A DNA stretch of 64,000 nt, taken from Planotetraspora silvatica. GTDB lineage: Bacteria; Actinomycetota; Actinomycetes; Streptosporangiales; Streptosporangiaceae. This document shows, piece by piece, positions 53,701 through 62,635 of the stretch. The notes beneath the pieces are model-generated. The model was not told the origin of the DNA, did no database searches, and was given only the letters and a program-made list of their open reading frames with translations. Location: contig NZ_BOOQ01000056.1 of assembly GCF_016863315.1 (NCBI RefSeq), forward strand, positions 26,091 to 90,090. The letters run 5' to 3'. The position numbers and the translations under genes were made by a program. Positions within the stretch are counted from its first letter, which is position 1; every line of letters begins with the position of its first letter.

Positions 53701-56700
53701 TAGGACGAGGATGTGCCCCCTGTATCAGGGTCTGTGCTCGATACCGCGTTGCCGAGTTGGTCGTAGCTGGTGGCCCAGACGTTGTTCTTGGCATCTGTCA
53801 CACCCACCGACCGTCCAAGCGCGTCGTAGTGGTAGGTCGTAACGTCCGTGTCCCCGACGGGGGTCCCCCCGTGGTACTGCCACAGCTCGGTCCGCTTTCC
53901 GCGGCCATCGGTGATTGTCGTGGTGGCTGTGCCGCCGCTGGGCGGAGTGACATCTGCGCGTTCCATGCCGGGATAGCTGATCGTGGTGGCCCATTGCAGG
54001 TTCGCGTTGCTGTAGGTGGCCTGCGAGACCGCTCGACCCATTCCGTCGTAGATGGTCCGTGATTGCTGGGGCACGGTTGAGTCGACTGCGGTGAAGAACG
54101 CCCCGGTCGGAGCAGAAGCGCTGTTGTGGTAACCGGCAGAGGTCAGGATTGTCCGGCCGGCGCTGTCATAGCGTGTGTCGCTGATCACGCGTGCGCTTCC
54201 GCCGTCGGGCGGAGTCGACTGTTCTTGTCGCACGCGGAGAAGGGAGTCGTAAATCTTGTAGTCGACTGTGTAGATGTCGCCATCGTGAAGTGTTTCCGTC
54301 TTCACGGTCGATGGCGCCGACGCTGAAACGCTGTACGTGAATCGCATGCTGGCGCTCTGGGTGGCGGGCCGGTTGGGCAGCCACACGTTGGTCAATCGGC
54401 CCAAACCGTCGTAGGTGAGCGTGACGATCAGACCATTCACGTCAGTGGTCTTGATGGGCAGCGAACGAGCGACATCGAGGACGTTAGTGGCAGTCCAGGT
54501 TTTGGGGTTGGTCGTCACCGTTGAGGTGGGCAGGTACTTGCTGCCGACGGGGTTATACGCCGTTCCCGTCGTACGGCCCATCGCATCCGTGTTGGAAGTA
54601 ACTCGGCCGTAGGTGTCATAGACGGTCTTGGTGGCAGTGGTCCATCGCGCCGTCGGTCCGGAATAGTCGTGAACCGCCTGGGTGGCGGTCACGTCTCCGG
54701 CATTCGTCGCAGCGATCTGGCCCAGCGTGGTAGTGCCGTAGAAGGTGCGCGACTGGGCAAGCGTGTGGGTGGCGTCGGCCGGGGTCGAGCAGTCGCCAGC
54801 AACTGTGGTCGTCTCCGCGGGGAACCCCACCATGTTCCGGTCCGTGTCCGACGCGTAGCTGGTCAGGGTGCATGACCGTGGGGTGGTCGAACCGCCGACG
54901 GGGTCGCCAGAGTCGTCTACCTCGCCCTTGTCGTCGACGCTGGTCACCAGCCCCGTTGCCTCGTCGAACGTCGAATGTGTCTGAACGGTTCGCCATTTGC
55001 CTGACGACAGCAAGTCACGGCTGCGTGTGGTGGAGGTGCCAGTGAAGCGCGCGATCTGGTCGGGCAGGCCAAATGCCCGGTTGTGCGCAGCGGTGGCCGG
55101 GGACTTCCACGGCGTTTGGAAGGTTTGCGTGCGGGCGCTGCCACCGCTCCCGGAGTCAGTGACGGTCTGGTAGACGAACCCAGCGAACGCATCATCGTCG
55201 GGAACCGTCTCGCCCATTGTGTTCGTCACCGGGTCGGACTTGGTTGACCCATCGGCTTTCAGGTCGCCGGCCATACCTCGCAGATAGAAAGTGTGGGATT
55301 GCGTAACCGGGTCCGGCGCACGCCCACTTCGGGTGATCACCTCACCGAAACCGCGGAATTCCCCCCACGTTCGGTTCTTTGAAACGGTGAGTTCGTTGTC
55401 GTCGCGGTGCCAAGCTGACTTGCCGACGTATTGGTAAGTGGTGATCAACGGGGTCGATGCGGTGTTCACCTGGTCGGACTGGTCCACCTCAGCAACAGTG
55501 TACTTGTAGAACCAGTCCAGGATGGGGTCCGTGAAATTGGGCGGCGTCCAACGCACGGGGTAGCAGAGGCCCGTGACGAGCGCGCCGTTGTCGTCTTCAG
55601 AGGGCGGGTTCGACCGAGAACACGACGGCGTGTTGTAGGTGACGGTGATTTGCGATCCGGTTTCGGTGGTCAACGCCTGCAAACGCAGCCGGTTGATCGG
55701 AGGCAACGCCGGAACCAGTCCTTCGACCCGGTTAGGCAGCTGCGCGGTCCCGGTGAACTTGATTTGCGGCACGCTCGCTGCCGAGCCGCCTCCTCCGGTG
55801 TCGTTACCGGTGTGCGTGATTCCCTGGAGCCACATCGCGGGCTTCGAGCCGTCGCCCGGGTCGGGAAAGCTTTGGTTGGCAAGGGCATAGGTGTCGACCG
55901 TCCGATAGGCGGCCGTGGTCAGAGACGTGTCCCACACACTTGTAGCGATAGTGGTCAGCCGCTTCGTCGACCAGAAACTGGGCGCGTACGTAGTGCATGT
56001 CCCGGTAGAGGCGCAGTTCAAGTCATAAGGGACGTCCGGCCAGTGTGACGCGGTGGATGAACTCAATGCTGTCGAGCAGTCAAAGCTGCTCTTCCCGTCG
56101 CACCGCTCTGCGACCGTGAACGTCACCTTGGCCGGAGAGTTGGTCACGGTCTTGGCGACGTAGTCTGCAACCTGCCATCCGTAAGCGATCTTCGTTGGAT
56201 AGCCGCCACGGACATACGCGGTCAGCGTGTGGTCCGAACCAGCGGCGTAGTAGTTCCGTTCCTTGCTGTAGGTGTAGACGGTCAGGTTCTTGTGCGGATC
56301 CACGACGAAGTCGAGGTTCCACCGCCATCCCTGCGCACAGGTCGATGCGGCCAGCGTCGCCTCGTGGCAGGGCTCGCCAGCGTCGTTGCCGTACACCGGC
56401 ATATCCCATGCCGAGTACGTCGAGGCATCAGTACCGTCGCCTCCCGCTGAGTCCGGCAGATGGTAGGCGCCGAAGAAGTACTGGGTCCCGTCTCTGGTGG
56501 TAACTCGCCAGTACGTGCCGCTGTCGACACCGTTTGCGGCACCCGTCAGCTCGTCGATACGCGAGCCGTTGTCCTCGGCCAGCCGCCAGGACGAATAGAC
56601 CCCATCCGTGTGTGTACCAATGGGTACGAGCTCGCTGTTCGAGCCATTGAGGGACAGCGAGGCATTGTCGCCTGCCCAGCACATGTCCCCGTTGGCCTGC

Positions 56701-57857
56701 TCCTCCCCGTCATTGGCACAGGCTCTGTAGGAGCGTTCGATGAAACCGGGGGTGTACTCCCACCCGTCACCCACCCAGGAGGCCTGGTTATTCGTGGCCG
56801 ACGTACGCCCATCGACATTGGCTGAGTTGTACGCCAACTTCACTGCAGGGGCGCCTCCACCCACAGACGGCGGAACCGCCACAGGATAGGAGTACGTGAA
56901 CGACCCAGTGTTACCGCCTGCACCCCATTTGCCGGCTGGATTCAGCGACGTCGCCGCATACGTACCAGCGCCACCCGAGTCTCCCGCAGCGGCCGCCAGC
57001 ACCAGCACACCGGCGGTACCTTGGGCCTCCTGGCTCTGAGCCGCCTGAACTTCCGCTGAAGGAGTCGCCTTGGGCAGCGTCACATCTGCAACCAATGCAT
57101 CCTCGCCAACCAGGTTCGCAGAGGCGGTGACCGGCGTCTGTGCTCGGCATGCGTCCACCTCCGGAGTGGTCAGCACGCATGCAGGCAAGGACACCAGATG
57201 CAGCCGTGAAGCGTAATCGCCGCCGAACGCATCACGGATGGCCGAATAGTCGAGACGGACGGATACCCGTGCCGCAGCCATGCCATCCGTGCGCTGCAAG
57301 GAAACGAGCAGCCCGTCCACGCCAGCCTTATGGGCGACAGTCCGGCTTGTCACTGCCATTCGCACGCGGGACGGCGTCGGAGCAGCTGCGACAGCGTTTA
57401 CATCCTGCCGCGTCGCACGCGATGCCTTCACGGCGCTGTTCGCGACCCCAGCCGTCAAAATGCCTGCCGACGCCACCCACAGTGGGACGCCTGCTTCATG
57501 CGCGCCACTCATCCCGGCTCCGGCCTGCGCAATCAAGGGCGTGGGCTGCGGAGCAATCAACGGAGAGAGCAAAGCCGGTGTGGCGAGTTCGACCTCGCCA
57601 GACGCAGCTGCCGGCCAGGCCGGGACAGCAGGAGCGAACTCGTTCGGCCGCTTGCGCTCCACCATTCGTCGCGCCGGAGCGTCACGGCCTTTGGTCGAAG
57701 GCTGCGGCGGCAAGGAGCCCGGAGACCACAGTTTCGGCTGATGAGGCACCGATGCCTGCGCCACCCCGCCCACCTGAAACACGAGCGTGAGCACAACCCA
57801 GATGGCGACTAGCGCGGCCCATCCTGACGTCCACAGCACCCGGCCACGCAGAGCCAT
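50724..57857 (-). CDS. Secreted RHS-repeat polymorphic toxin with HINT domain
   Basis: A 2377-aa protein. The N-terminal signal/anchor helix is ALVAIWVVLTLVFQVGGVA. A SpvB/TcdB-like N-part (SLNPAGKWGAGGNTGSFTYS) is followed by a long series of YD/RHS repeats (residues ~1050-1890: YDGLGRLTNV, YDALGRSVGVTD, YDNLGRKTEQ). The RHS core box (LTNLGAREYDPSLGRFISVD) lies near 1895-1942. Residues 2107-2250 are a HINT autoprotease: start CSFTPSTLVLMADGK, TSKHPFWD, end VLVHN before Cys2251, so the splice-like residues Cys and His-Asn-Cys are all present. The last 127 residues are the toxin (FAHGTTTAHAENIAANGL, GRFFTYRV). They resemble ADP-ribosyltransferase-like (DUF3990-like) folds by the HGTT and FFT spacing. 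HINT would release this tail. Confidence 0.9.
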   Translation of the reverse strand: MALRGRVLWTSGWAALVAIWVVLTLVFQVGGVAQASVPHQPKLWSPGSLPPQPSTKGRDAPARRMVERKRPNEFAPAVPAWPAAASGEVELATPALLSPLIAPQPTPLIAQAGAGMSGAHEAGVPLWVASAGILTAGVANSAVKASRATRQDVNAVAAAPTPSRVRMAVTSRTVAHKAGVDGLLVSLQRTDGMAAARVSVRLDYSAIRDAFGGDYASRLHLVSLPACVLTTPEVDACRAQTPVTASANLVGEDALVADVTLPKATPSAEVQAAQSQEAQGTAGVLVLAAAAGDSGGAGTYAATSLNPAGKWGAGGNTGSFTYSYPVAVPPSVGGGAPAVKLAYNSANVDGRTSATNNQASWVGDGWEYTPGFIERSYRACANDGEEQANGDMCWAGDNASLSLNGSNSELVPIGTHTDGVYSSWRLAEDNGSRIDELTGAANGVDSGTYWRVTTRDGTQYFFGAYHLPDSAGGDGTDASTYSAWDMPVYGNDAGEPCHEATLAASTCAQGWRWNLDFVVDPHKNLTVYTYSKERNYYAAGSDHTLTAYVRGGYPTKIAYGWQVADYVAKTVTNSPAKVTFTVAERCDGKSSFDCSTALSSSTASHWPDVPYDLNCASTGTCTTYAPSFWSTKRLTTIATSVWDTSLTTAAYRTVDTYALANQSFPDPGDGSKPAMWLQGITHTGNDTGGGGSAASVPQIKFTGTAQLPNRVEGLVPALPPINRLRLQALTTETGSQITVTYNTPSCSRSNPPSEDDNGALVTGLCYPVRWTPPNFTDPILDWFYKYTVAEVDQSDQVNTASTPLITTYQYVGKSAWHRDDNELTVSKNRTWGEFRGFGEVITRSGRAPDPVTQSHTFYLRGMAGDLKADGSTKSDPVTNTMGETVPDDDAFAGFVYQTVTDSGSGGSARTQTFQTPWKSPATAAHNRAFGLPDQIARFTGTSTTRSRDLLSSGKWRTVQTHSTFDEATGLVTSVDDKGEVDDSGDPVGGSTTPRSCTLTSYASDTDRNMVGFPAETTTVAGDCSTPADATHTLAQSRTFYGTTTLGQIAATNAGDVTATQAVHDYSGPTARWTTATKTVYDTYGRVTSNTDAMGRTTGTAYNPVGSKYLPTSTVTTNPKTWTATNVLDVARSLPIKTTDVNGLIVTLTYDGLGRLTNVWLPNRPATQSASMRFTYSVSASAPSTVKTETLHDGDIYTVDYKIYDSLLRVRQEQSTPPDGGSARVISDTRYDSAGRTILTSAGYHNSASAPTGAFFTAVDSTVPQQSRTIYDGMGRAVSQATYSNANLQWATTISYPGMERADVTPPSGGTATTTITDGRGKRTELWQYHGGTPVGDTDVTTYHYDALGRSVGVTDAKNNVWATSYDQLGNAVSSTDPDTGGTSSSYDDIGELLTTTDNRGQTLSYVYDNLGRKTEQHDGPTTGPKLAAWTYDAATLGKGLPSSSIAFNSSGATRYTSSIAGYTNLGKPKDTTITIPASAAKNTAAITYKTTNTYTTNSQLLYTSKIEETGAGSLLPTETVGYAYNLTGLPVASGGTNTYVAWMDYTHLGQPMRATMGVVPSQVAQTYTYDAFNRVAGYNFDRQNGTSSVDNVSYTRNAAGQITSIADIQGGSSSTTTDRQCYRYDYLGRLTDAWTDTGGVITSPSPTIPGIGGCTHTTPAAANLGGPAPYWQSYAYDLIGNRTSRTDHSITGNSAQDVVTAEEYDLPGDPDKSPHAVRGVTVGTGPEASYSYDPAGNLVGVTNDDSSKDRQITWGKTGKIDTLKTGPSAAPTHTAGYIYDPDGNLLARTDDATTTLFLGGDQLTISGGTASQAVRYYTFPGAPTVVRKATSSASSALSYQANNVQGTATTEVTSTLATTTRRNYSPFGELRGTAPTWTGGLGFVGGTKDTITGLTNLGAREYDPSLGRFISVDPLFDTSDPQSWNGYAYANNSPITNSDPSGLRLCQDSCAPGEDWVDDRGGYHEGTGSNNGGNNTASNSGSGGGSSSSGSSHGGSSTCGAGCKVGGGASDALNGFDWGFWDTLGIIGKPVVALAEWDLDSTTWEDWGKWQYGERRDNFWSGVGSGTFIAATAVPTGGESAIVRGSSATGRAVEDMAAGGGGHGIPCSFTPSTLVLMADGKTKPIADINVGDHVEAADPDTGHHQGPHTVTATIVNHDYDLIDLDVRQADGRVTTVHTTSKHPFWDDTQHAWIPAGQLTPGDSLNTAADQHVVVARVKVHPGDRDMYNLTVAELHTYYVLADATPVLVHNCDEFIDFAHGTTTAHAENIAANGLNSAAAKAASNGGKVAQPGRFFTYRVSGGGDPNLSTAAQWGVTRNGGARDGASVVITRMCKCTYDRLVQEGHITTRVTGEGMPEETIFGPGALSHLEVLTHFPL

Positions 57858-57885
57858 ACATACCGCCCTCTAAGCAGACAAAACA

Positions 57886-57897
57886 CCGTGATCACGG
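57886..57897. promoter_or_regulatory. 12-bp palindrome upstream of the RHS gene
   Basis: CCGTGATCACGG is perfectly self-complementary and lies 29 bases upstream of the RHS start, within the 283-bp divergent region shared with the FG-GAP gene. It could be an operator for the toxin gene. The rest of the region (57898-58140) is AT-richer and holds no gene. Confidence 0.4.
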
Positions 57898-58140
57898 CAT
57901 CTCGCGTGGACCGTACCTGGAGCTCCCATTAGCCGTCAATGTCCCGTTAACAACACGACCTTACTGTCATTGACTCGTCACGCCCTGCTGATCAACATCC
58001 TTGCGATGGCCCCGACCGGGCAGTTCACGGCGAAACCCGTAGTGCGGCACTAGCGGTCAGCTGCCGCAACCCGCTACGTTGCCTGCCGCATATGTGCGTC
58101 TTATGCCTATATGGCAAAAAGGGTCGGGTGTGAGGTATTC

Positions 58141-61100
58141 GTGAAAGAACGCAACGTGCTGCAGCGGCTAGCGTTGCCAGCGGTCAGCACAGTCCTAGTC
58201 AGCCTGTTCGGCCTGCCAGTCTTGGCACCCCCCGCTCACGCCGAGGACACCACTGGCACGCCAACCGAGCAGGCGATCGCTTCCGCTGTCGCCCAAGCCA
58301 CTCAAACCGGCCAATCGGTAACGGTCGACGCAGTCACCGACAGCCACAGCCTGCTCACGGCACTTCCCGATGGAACGCTACAGGGAACCATCAGCGTGGC
58401 GCCGGAACGAACCCGGCAAGGCAACACATGGGTCCCTCTCAACGCCACGTTGCATCGCAACAGTGATGGCAGCTACTCCACTACGGCGACCCCCAGCACG
58501 GTCACCTTCTCCGGAGGCGGTGCCGGCACACCGCTTGCCTCGGTGGACAACGATGGCCAACAACTCGCCGTCTCGTGGCCAACAGCTCTGCCAACGCCGA
58601 ACGTCACTGGCGATCACGCTCTCTACCCCGAGGTACTGCCTGGCGTGGACCTGAAGGTCACCGCGAGCAAATACGGCGGATTCTCCAACGTCCTCATCGT
58701 CAAGACTGCTCAAGCGGCGCAAAATCCCGCTCTGACCGCACTGACTCTCGGCACCAGCCTCAGCCCCGGGCTCACGCTCAACGCCGACGCTGCCGGGAAC
58801 ATGTCAGTGACAGACTCGAGCGGACAGGTCGATTTCCACGCCGCAGCCCCACTCATGTGGGACTCATCGGCAGCAAGCGCCTCGAGTTCGGGATTCTCCA
58901 GCTCACAGACTGCGACGGCTAAGGCAGCCCCACAGGCGCGAGCCGACGCATCTACCGAGGGCGATCAAAACCAGGACACATCAGGCCGCGACCCCGGGGA
59001 TCAAGTTGCCACGATCGATGTGACCGTCGATTCCTCAGGACAGGTACGGCTAGAACCCGACCGTACGTTGCTCACCGGCGAGGACACTAACTTCCCCGTC
59101 TACATCGACCCCACATGGGTCTCCAGCACGAAGACTGCCAATCACTGGGCCTATGTCCAACAAGGTCTACCAAGCGTCATCAATTACGATGACCCGGGCG
59201 ACGACCTAGGCGTCGGCTACCAAGGATTCAGTTCCCCAACCGGTGTCGAACGCGCATATTACCAGTTCAGCATCCCCACAGCATGGGGATCTACTGCCAC
59301 CATCAACTCGGGCATCCTCCAAACGACCAGCGATTACGCGGCTGACTTTAGCTGCTCCAACGCCTATACCGTTACCGAGCTCAGCGTTCAGCACATCACC
59401 AGCACCATCAGCTGGAATAACCAACCAGCTGTCGGGACGGCCACGGACACAGCTTCCGTGGCCGGTGCCAACCATTCGGCTGGCTGCCCTGATCGGACCG
59501 CTAATTTCGACGTAACCGGCTCAATCGGTGCCGACGGGGACGGTATCGTTACCTTTCGCCTGACGGGAAGCGAAAGTAACCAGAACGCCTTCAAGCGTTT
59601 CAGCCACGTCGCCAAGCTCACCGTCCAGTACAACACCCCGCCAGACGCCCCCACCGCATTGGCGGTTTCCCCAACTCCTCGCAACCCTGACGGGCAGTCT
59701 TGCGACAACCTCGACACCGTGGGCTGGATCGGTAAGACAACCACCGGAATCAAGTTCTCTGGTCATGCGGCAGACGATGACGGCGCTAATCAGAATGTCC
59801 GGGCCGAAGTTCATATCTGGAACAAAGGCCTAACTGGCGAAGACACCACCCCGGACATTATCGGCTGGGGGGTCGCAGCCTCGTACGGCAATTACGTGAC
59901 CGGAACGGGGGGGACCTCTACTACTGGCGCAATTGCCGACTCTGCCTTCCAAGACGGGCACATGTACGGATGGGACATGCGCGGGTGGGACGGCATCAAT
60001 ACATCAGGGCCGTCGGTGCACTGCTACTTCAAACGTGACCTGACCTCCCCCGCCCTTCCCACCATGAGTTACAGCGCCTCAACCGGGAAGATCACCATGT
60101 CGGCCACGGATCCGGTCCCAAGTGGCGGCACCGCCAGCAACAGCAGCGGGATCGCCAAGTTTTACTACTCAGACGACCCGACCGATCTGACCACAGGCAG
60201 CGCGACCGCCACCACCGCTAATGGAACGGCATCAGCCAGCTTCGCCTACCAGTGGCCCACGTGGGGCACCAACTACCTGTACGGCACAAGCGTTGATAAG
60301 GCAAATAACCAGGCCCCCGGTTATTTTCCTCTTCCAGTCTATGTCCCGCAGAATCCCGCCACTCAGGTTCACCCCGGCGATGTCGACGGCGATACTCATC
60401 CCGACCTGCTGTACACCACTAGCGCCGGCCTTACTTTGGCGCGGGTGACGGGCGACGTATCCAATAAAGTCACAGCTGCGCTCCCTTCCGAGGGCCCTGG
60501 TGGAGTCTCCTGGAATAGCACAGGAATGCTACTGGCCCACCGCTCCAGCCTCACCCGGAGCGCCACCGCAGACTTCAAGGATGATCTCTGGGTCCATGCC
60601 GGAGCGGGAGCCGGCTTGTTCCTGTACCGCAACGGCGGGAAATCTCCCTATTTCAATAAGGGCACGGCTGTGGCCATCCAGCATCCTGATTGCCCTACTG
60701 AAGTCTGCGGCGCCAACTACAACAGAGACTGGAGCAACGTCACGCAGCTCATCGCCACTGGCGACATCACCGGTGACGACATCGGCGACATCATTACCGT
60801 GGAAACCTCCCCAGTCCCCAGCGGCGGGTCCTTCCTATGGCTCTACCCCGGTTCCACCATCTCAGGAATGATGGCACCCGCGATTCAGCTCGGCACACGC
60901 GGTGATTGGAATACGCGCACGATCATGGCGCCTTCCGAGGCACCCACGGGTACTACTCAAGCCATGTGGGCTCGCAACAGCACAGGCGTTCTCTACACCT
61001 ACCCGATCACCGAAAACGGAGACGGAACCGTCACCTTCCCCGATACCCCCACCCAGATCGGAAGCTTCTCCCCCAGCACGTACCCGAAGATCACGAGCCT

Positions 61101-61263
61101 CGGGGACACCAATGGCGACGGCTACTCCGACATCTATGTCACCACCAGCGCAGGGGAACTAAAGGCTTACCAAGGCACCGCCAGCACAAGCACAAATCGC
61201 TTCGACGCCGGCCATGTCATCCAAACCACCGGTTGGGGAACAGGAATCGCTGCCATCGGTTAA
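58141..61263 (+). CDS. Secreted FG-GAP/VCBS-repeat protein, RHS companion
   Basis: 1040 aa from GTG 58141, chosen for the GAGG site five bases upstream and the tidy signal peptide that follows (LPAVSTVLVSLFGLPVLAPP, cleavage after AHA); an ATG at 58111 lacks a site. Residues ~320-510 are a DNRLRE-like beta domain (NFPVYIDPTWVSSTKTANHW, VERAYYQFSIP). A fibronectin-like region follows, and the last ~300 residues carry Ca-binding FG-GAP repeats (HPGDVDGDTHPDLLYTTSAG, GDITGDDIGDIIT, GDTNGDGYSDIYVTTSAG). Such proteins sit beside secreted RHS toxins in actinomycetes and may help display or deliver them. It is divergent from the toxin. Confidence 0.8.
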   Translation: MKERNVLQRLALPAVSTVLVSLFGLPVLAPPAHAEDTTGTPTEQAIASAVAQATQTGQSVTVDAVTDSHSLLTALPDGTLQGTISVAPERTRQGNTWVPLNATLHRNSDGSYSTTATPSTVTFSGGGAGTPLASVDNDGQQLAVSWPTALPTPNVTGDHALYPEVLPGVDLKVTASKYGGFSNVLIVKTAQAAQNPALTALTLGTSLSPGLTLNADAAGNMSVTDSSGQVDFHAAAPLMWDSSAASASSSGFSSSQTATAKAAPQARADASTEGDQNQDTSGRDPGDQVATIDVTVDSSGQVRLEPDRTLLTGEDTNFPVYIDPTWVSSTKTANHWAYVQQGLPSVINYDDPGDDLGVGYQGFSSPTGVERAYYQFSIPTAWGSTATINSGILQTTSDYAADFSCSNAYTVTELSVQHITSTISWNNQPAVGTATDTASVAGANHSAGCPDRTANFDVTGSIGADGDGIVTFRLTGSESNQNAFKRFSHVAKLTVQYNTPPDAPTALAVSPTPRNPDGQSCDNLDTVGWIGKTTTGIKFSGHAADDDGANQNVRAEVHIWNKGLTGEDTTPDIIGWGVAASYGNYVTGTGGTSTTGAIADSAFQDGHMYGWDMRGWDGINTSGPSVHCYFKRDLTSPALPTMSYSASTGKITMSATDPVPSGGTASNSSGIAKFYYSDDPTDLTTGSATATTANGTASASFAYQWPTWGTNYLYGTSVDKANNQAPGYFPLPVYVPQNPATQVHPGDVDGDTHPDLLYTTSAGLTLARVTGDVSNKVTAALPSEGPGGVSWNSTGMLLAHRSSLTRSATADFKDDLWVHAGAGAGLFLYRNGGKSPYFNKGTAVAIQHPDCPTEVCGANYNRDWSNVTQLIATGDITGDDIGDIITVETSPVPSGGSFLWLYPGSTISGMMAPAIQLGTRGDWNTRTIMAPSEAPTGTTQAMWARNSTGVLYTYPITENGDGTVTFPDTPTQIGSFSPSTYPKITSLGDTNGDGYSDIYVTTSAGELKAYQGTASTSTNRFDAGHVIQTTGWGTGIAAIG

Positions 61264-61370
61264 GCCCAACAGATGAGGCGTGAGGCCAGCAGCAAACGCC
61301 TCAGTCGCCGGTGAAGGCCCCTGCCCCAAACAGCCAGGCGGATTCCAGGGGTCGTTGCAACACGGCTCAT

Positions 61371-61562
61371 CTAGCTGGCTTCGGCCAGGAGCTTAGCCAG
61401 ACGCTCGGCTGGGGTATCCCAGCCGAGCGTTTTGCGTGGGCGGCCGTAGCATTCGCACTCAACACCAGACCCCGAAAGACCCTCGGGTGGACGACGCCGG
61501 CAGAGGCCTTCAGCGATCATCGAAAGTTGCTGCTGACCAGCAGTGTTGCGACAACCCCTTGA
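61371..61562. mobile_element. Two IS30-family transposase C-terminal scraps, head to head
   Basis: On the minus strand (61445-61371) GRPRKTLGWDTPAERLAKLL and a stop; on the plus strand (61452-61562) FALNTRPRKTLGWTTPAEAF and a stop. Both are the conserved C-terminus of IS30-type transposases (NxRPRKxLGWxTPxE). They point away from each other and share a junction near 61447. Neither is functional. Confidence 0.75.
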
Positions 61563-61576
61563 ACCCAAGCAATATA

Positions 61577-61770
61577 TGTCGCTGTCATTCAGCCAGCGGT
61601 GCAGGTCAGCAGGCATCCGCACATCCACCGGGACGGTCGCGGACTGCTTTGACAACGCGGTCACCGAAAGCTTCTTCGCGACCGTGGAGACCGAGTTACT
61701 CGACCGGCATCACTTCGCCACTCGCGCGCAGGCCAAGGCCGCCTGCTTCGACTTCATCGAAGGCGTGATA
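61577..61770 (+). mobile_element. IS3-family orfB fragment
   Basis: SLSFSQRCRSAGIRTSTGTV, ADCFDNAVTESFFATVETEL and LDRHHFATRAQAKAACFDFI belong to the C-terminal DDE region of IS3 transposases (the NAVTESFF block with the catalytic Glu). It begins and ends abruptly, at the IS30 scrap and at the GntR gene's stop. Confidence 0.75.
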
Positions 61771-61771
61771 G

Positions 61772-62548
61772 TCAGCTCTCCCATTGGGCGTCCCACATCG
61801 AGGTGCCGTACAGCAGCCGATAGCGGTCTGCCGGGGTGACGATGTCAGCGGTCTCCACGGGCTGAACATCGGCGTAGTACGTGCGTGAGCGCACGAGCAC
61901 GATGTCGCCCTTCGCCGCGGCCAGCGCCCGCGCTTCCTCCGCGGTGATCAGCCTGGCGGAAACGTAGTCCGCCGAGTGCGTCACCTCGATGCCGATCTGA
62001 CGCATCCGCTCCACGACGCCGAGTCCGGCGTGCGGGCCTTCCTCGGGCAGAACGATCGGCGTGCCACGCGTGAGCCGAAGCGGCTCCCAACTTGTGGCCA
62101 ACTGCGCGGGAGCGCCGTCGCGTCGATAGAGATAGTCGGTCTGCATCACGTCGGGCGCGTCGCCCTCAGGCTCCTCGAGGGCCAATCGCTCACGGACCGC
62201 AGACGAGGCCGTGGCGGTACGGCTGTCGAAGTCCCAGGTGCCGCTACTCCCCCGGCCTTCCATATCAGCCTTGAAGGGACTGCCGCCGTGGGCATTGCGA
62301 TGCCAACTGCAGACGAGGTAGTCCAGCTGCGGCCGGCTCCGGACATAGGTGCCAGACCCAGTCCTGGCGATCGCCAGGCCTTCCTGAATCAGAGTGTTCA
62401 GCACCTTGCGTGCAACGCCATTGCTCACGCTGTACTCGCGCTCGATCTCTGGCGTGCTGGGGAGCCGATCACCCTCGGCAAGCTCTCCGGAGACGATCTT
62501 TCGCCGCAGCGCGTCAGCGATCGGCAAATACCTGGTGCCCTCATCCAC
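61772..62548 (-). CDS. GntR-family regulator with UTRA domain (KorSA-like)
   Basis: 258 aa from GTG 62548. Residues 5-75 form a GntR winged HTH (ADALRRKIVSGELAEGDRLP, STPEIEREYSVSNGVARKVL, GSGTYVRS). Residues ~95-250 are a UTRA effector domain of HutC type (DVMQTDYLYRRDGAPAQLAT, PIVLPEEGPHAGLGVVERMR). Regulators of this kind keep transfer and replication of actinomycete integrative elements silent. The inverted repeats at 62567-62617 lie directly upstream, so autoregulation and control of the divergent gene are likely. The 3' end abuts an IS3 scrap but the domain looks complete. Confidence 0.88.
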   Translation of the reverse strand: MDEGTRYLPIADALRRKIVSGELAEGDRLPSTPEIEREYSVSNGVARKVLNTLIQEGLAIARTGSGTYVRSRPQLDYLVCSWHRNAHGGSPFKADMEGRGSSGTWDFDSRTATASSAVRERLALEEPEGDAPDVMQTDYLYRRDGAPAQLATSWEPLRLTRGTPIVLPEEGPHAGLGVVERMRQIGIEVTHSADYVSARLITAEEARALAAAKGDIVLVRSRTYYADVQPVETADIVTPADRYRLLYGTSMWDAQWES

Positions 62549-62566
62549 GCGAACAGCTTGACGGGT

Positions 62567-62617
62567 TGGATATCACGGTCGCAAGCTAGGGGGGCAAGAT
62601 GCCAGGTGTGATATCCA
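62567..62617. promoter_or_regulatory. Inverted-repeat operator pair between GntR and divergent gene
   Basis: TGGATATCAC (62567-62576) and its exact complement GTGATATCCA (62608-62617) are separated by 31 bases, about three helical turns. They flank the start regions of both divergent genes (62548 and 62636). GntR/HutC regulators bind such AT-centred palindromes; each arm also contains the self-complementary GATATC. Confidence 0.65.
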
Positions 62618-62635
62618 GCACTGTGAGGCGCTCAA

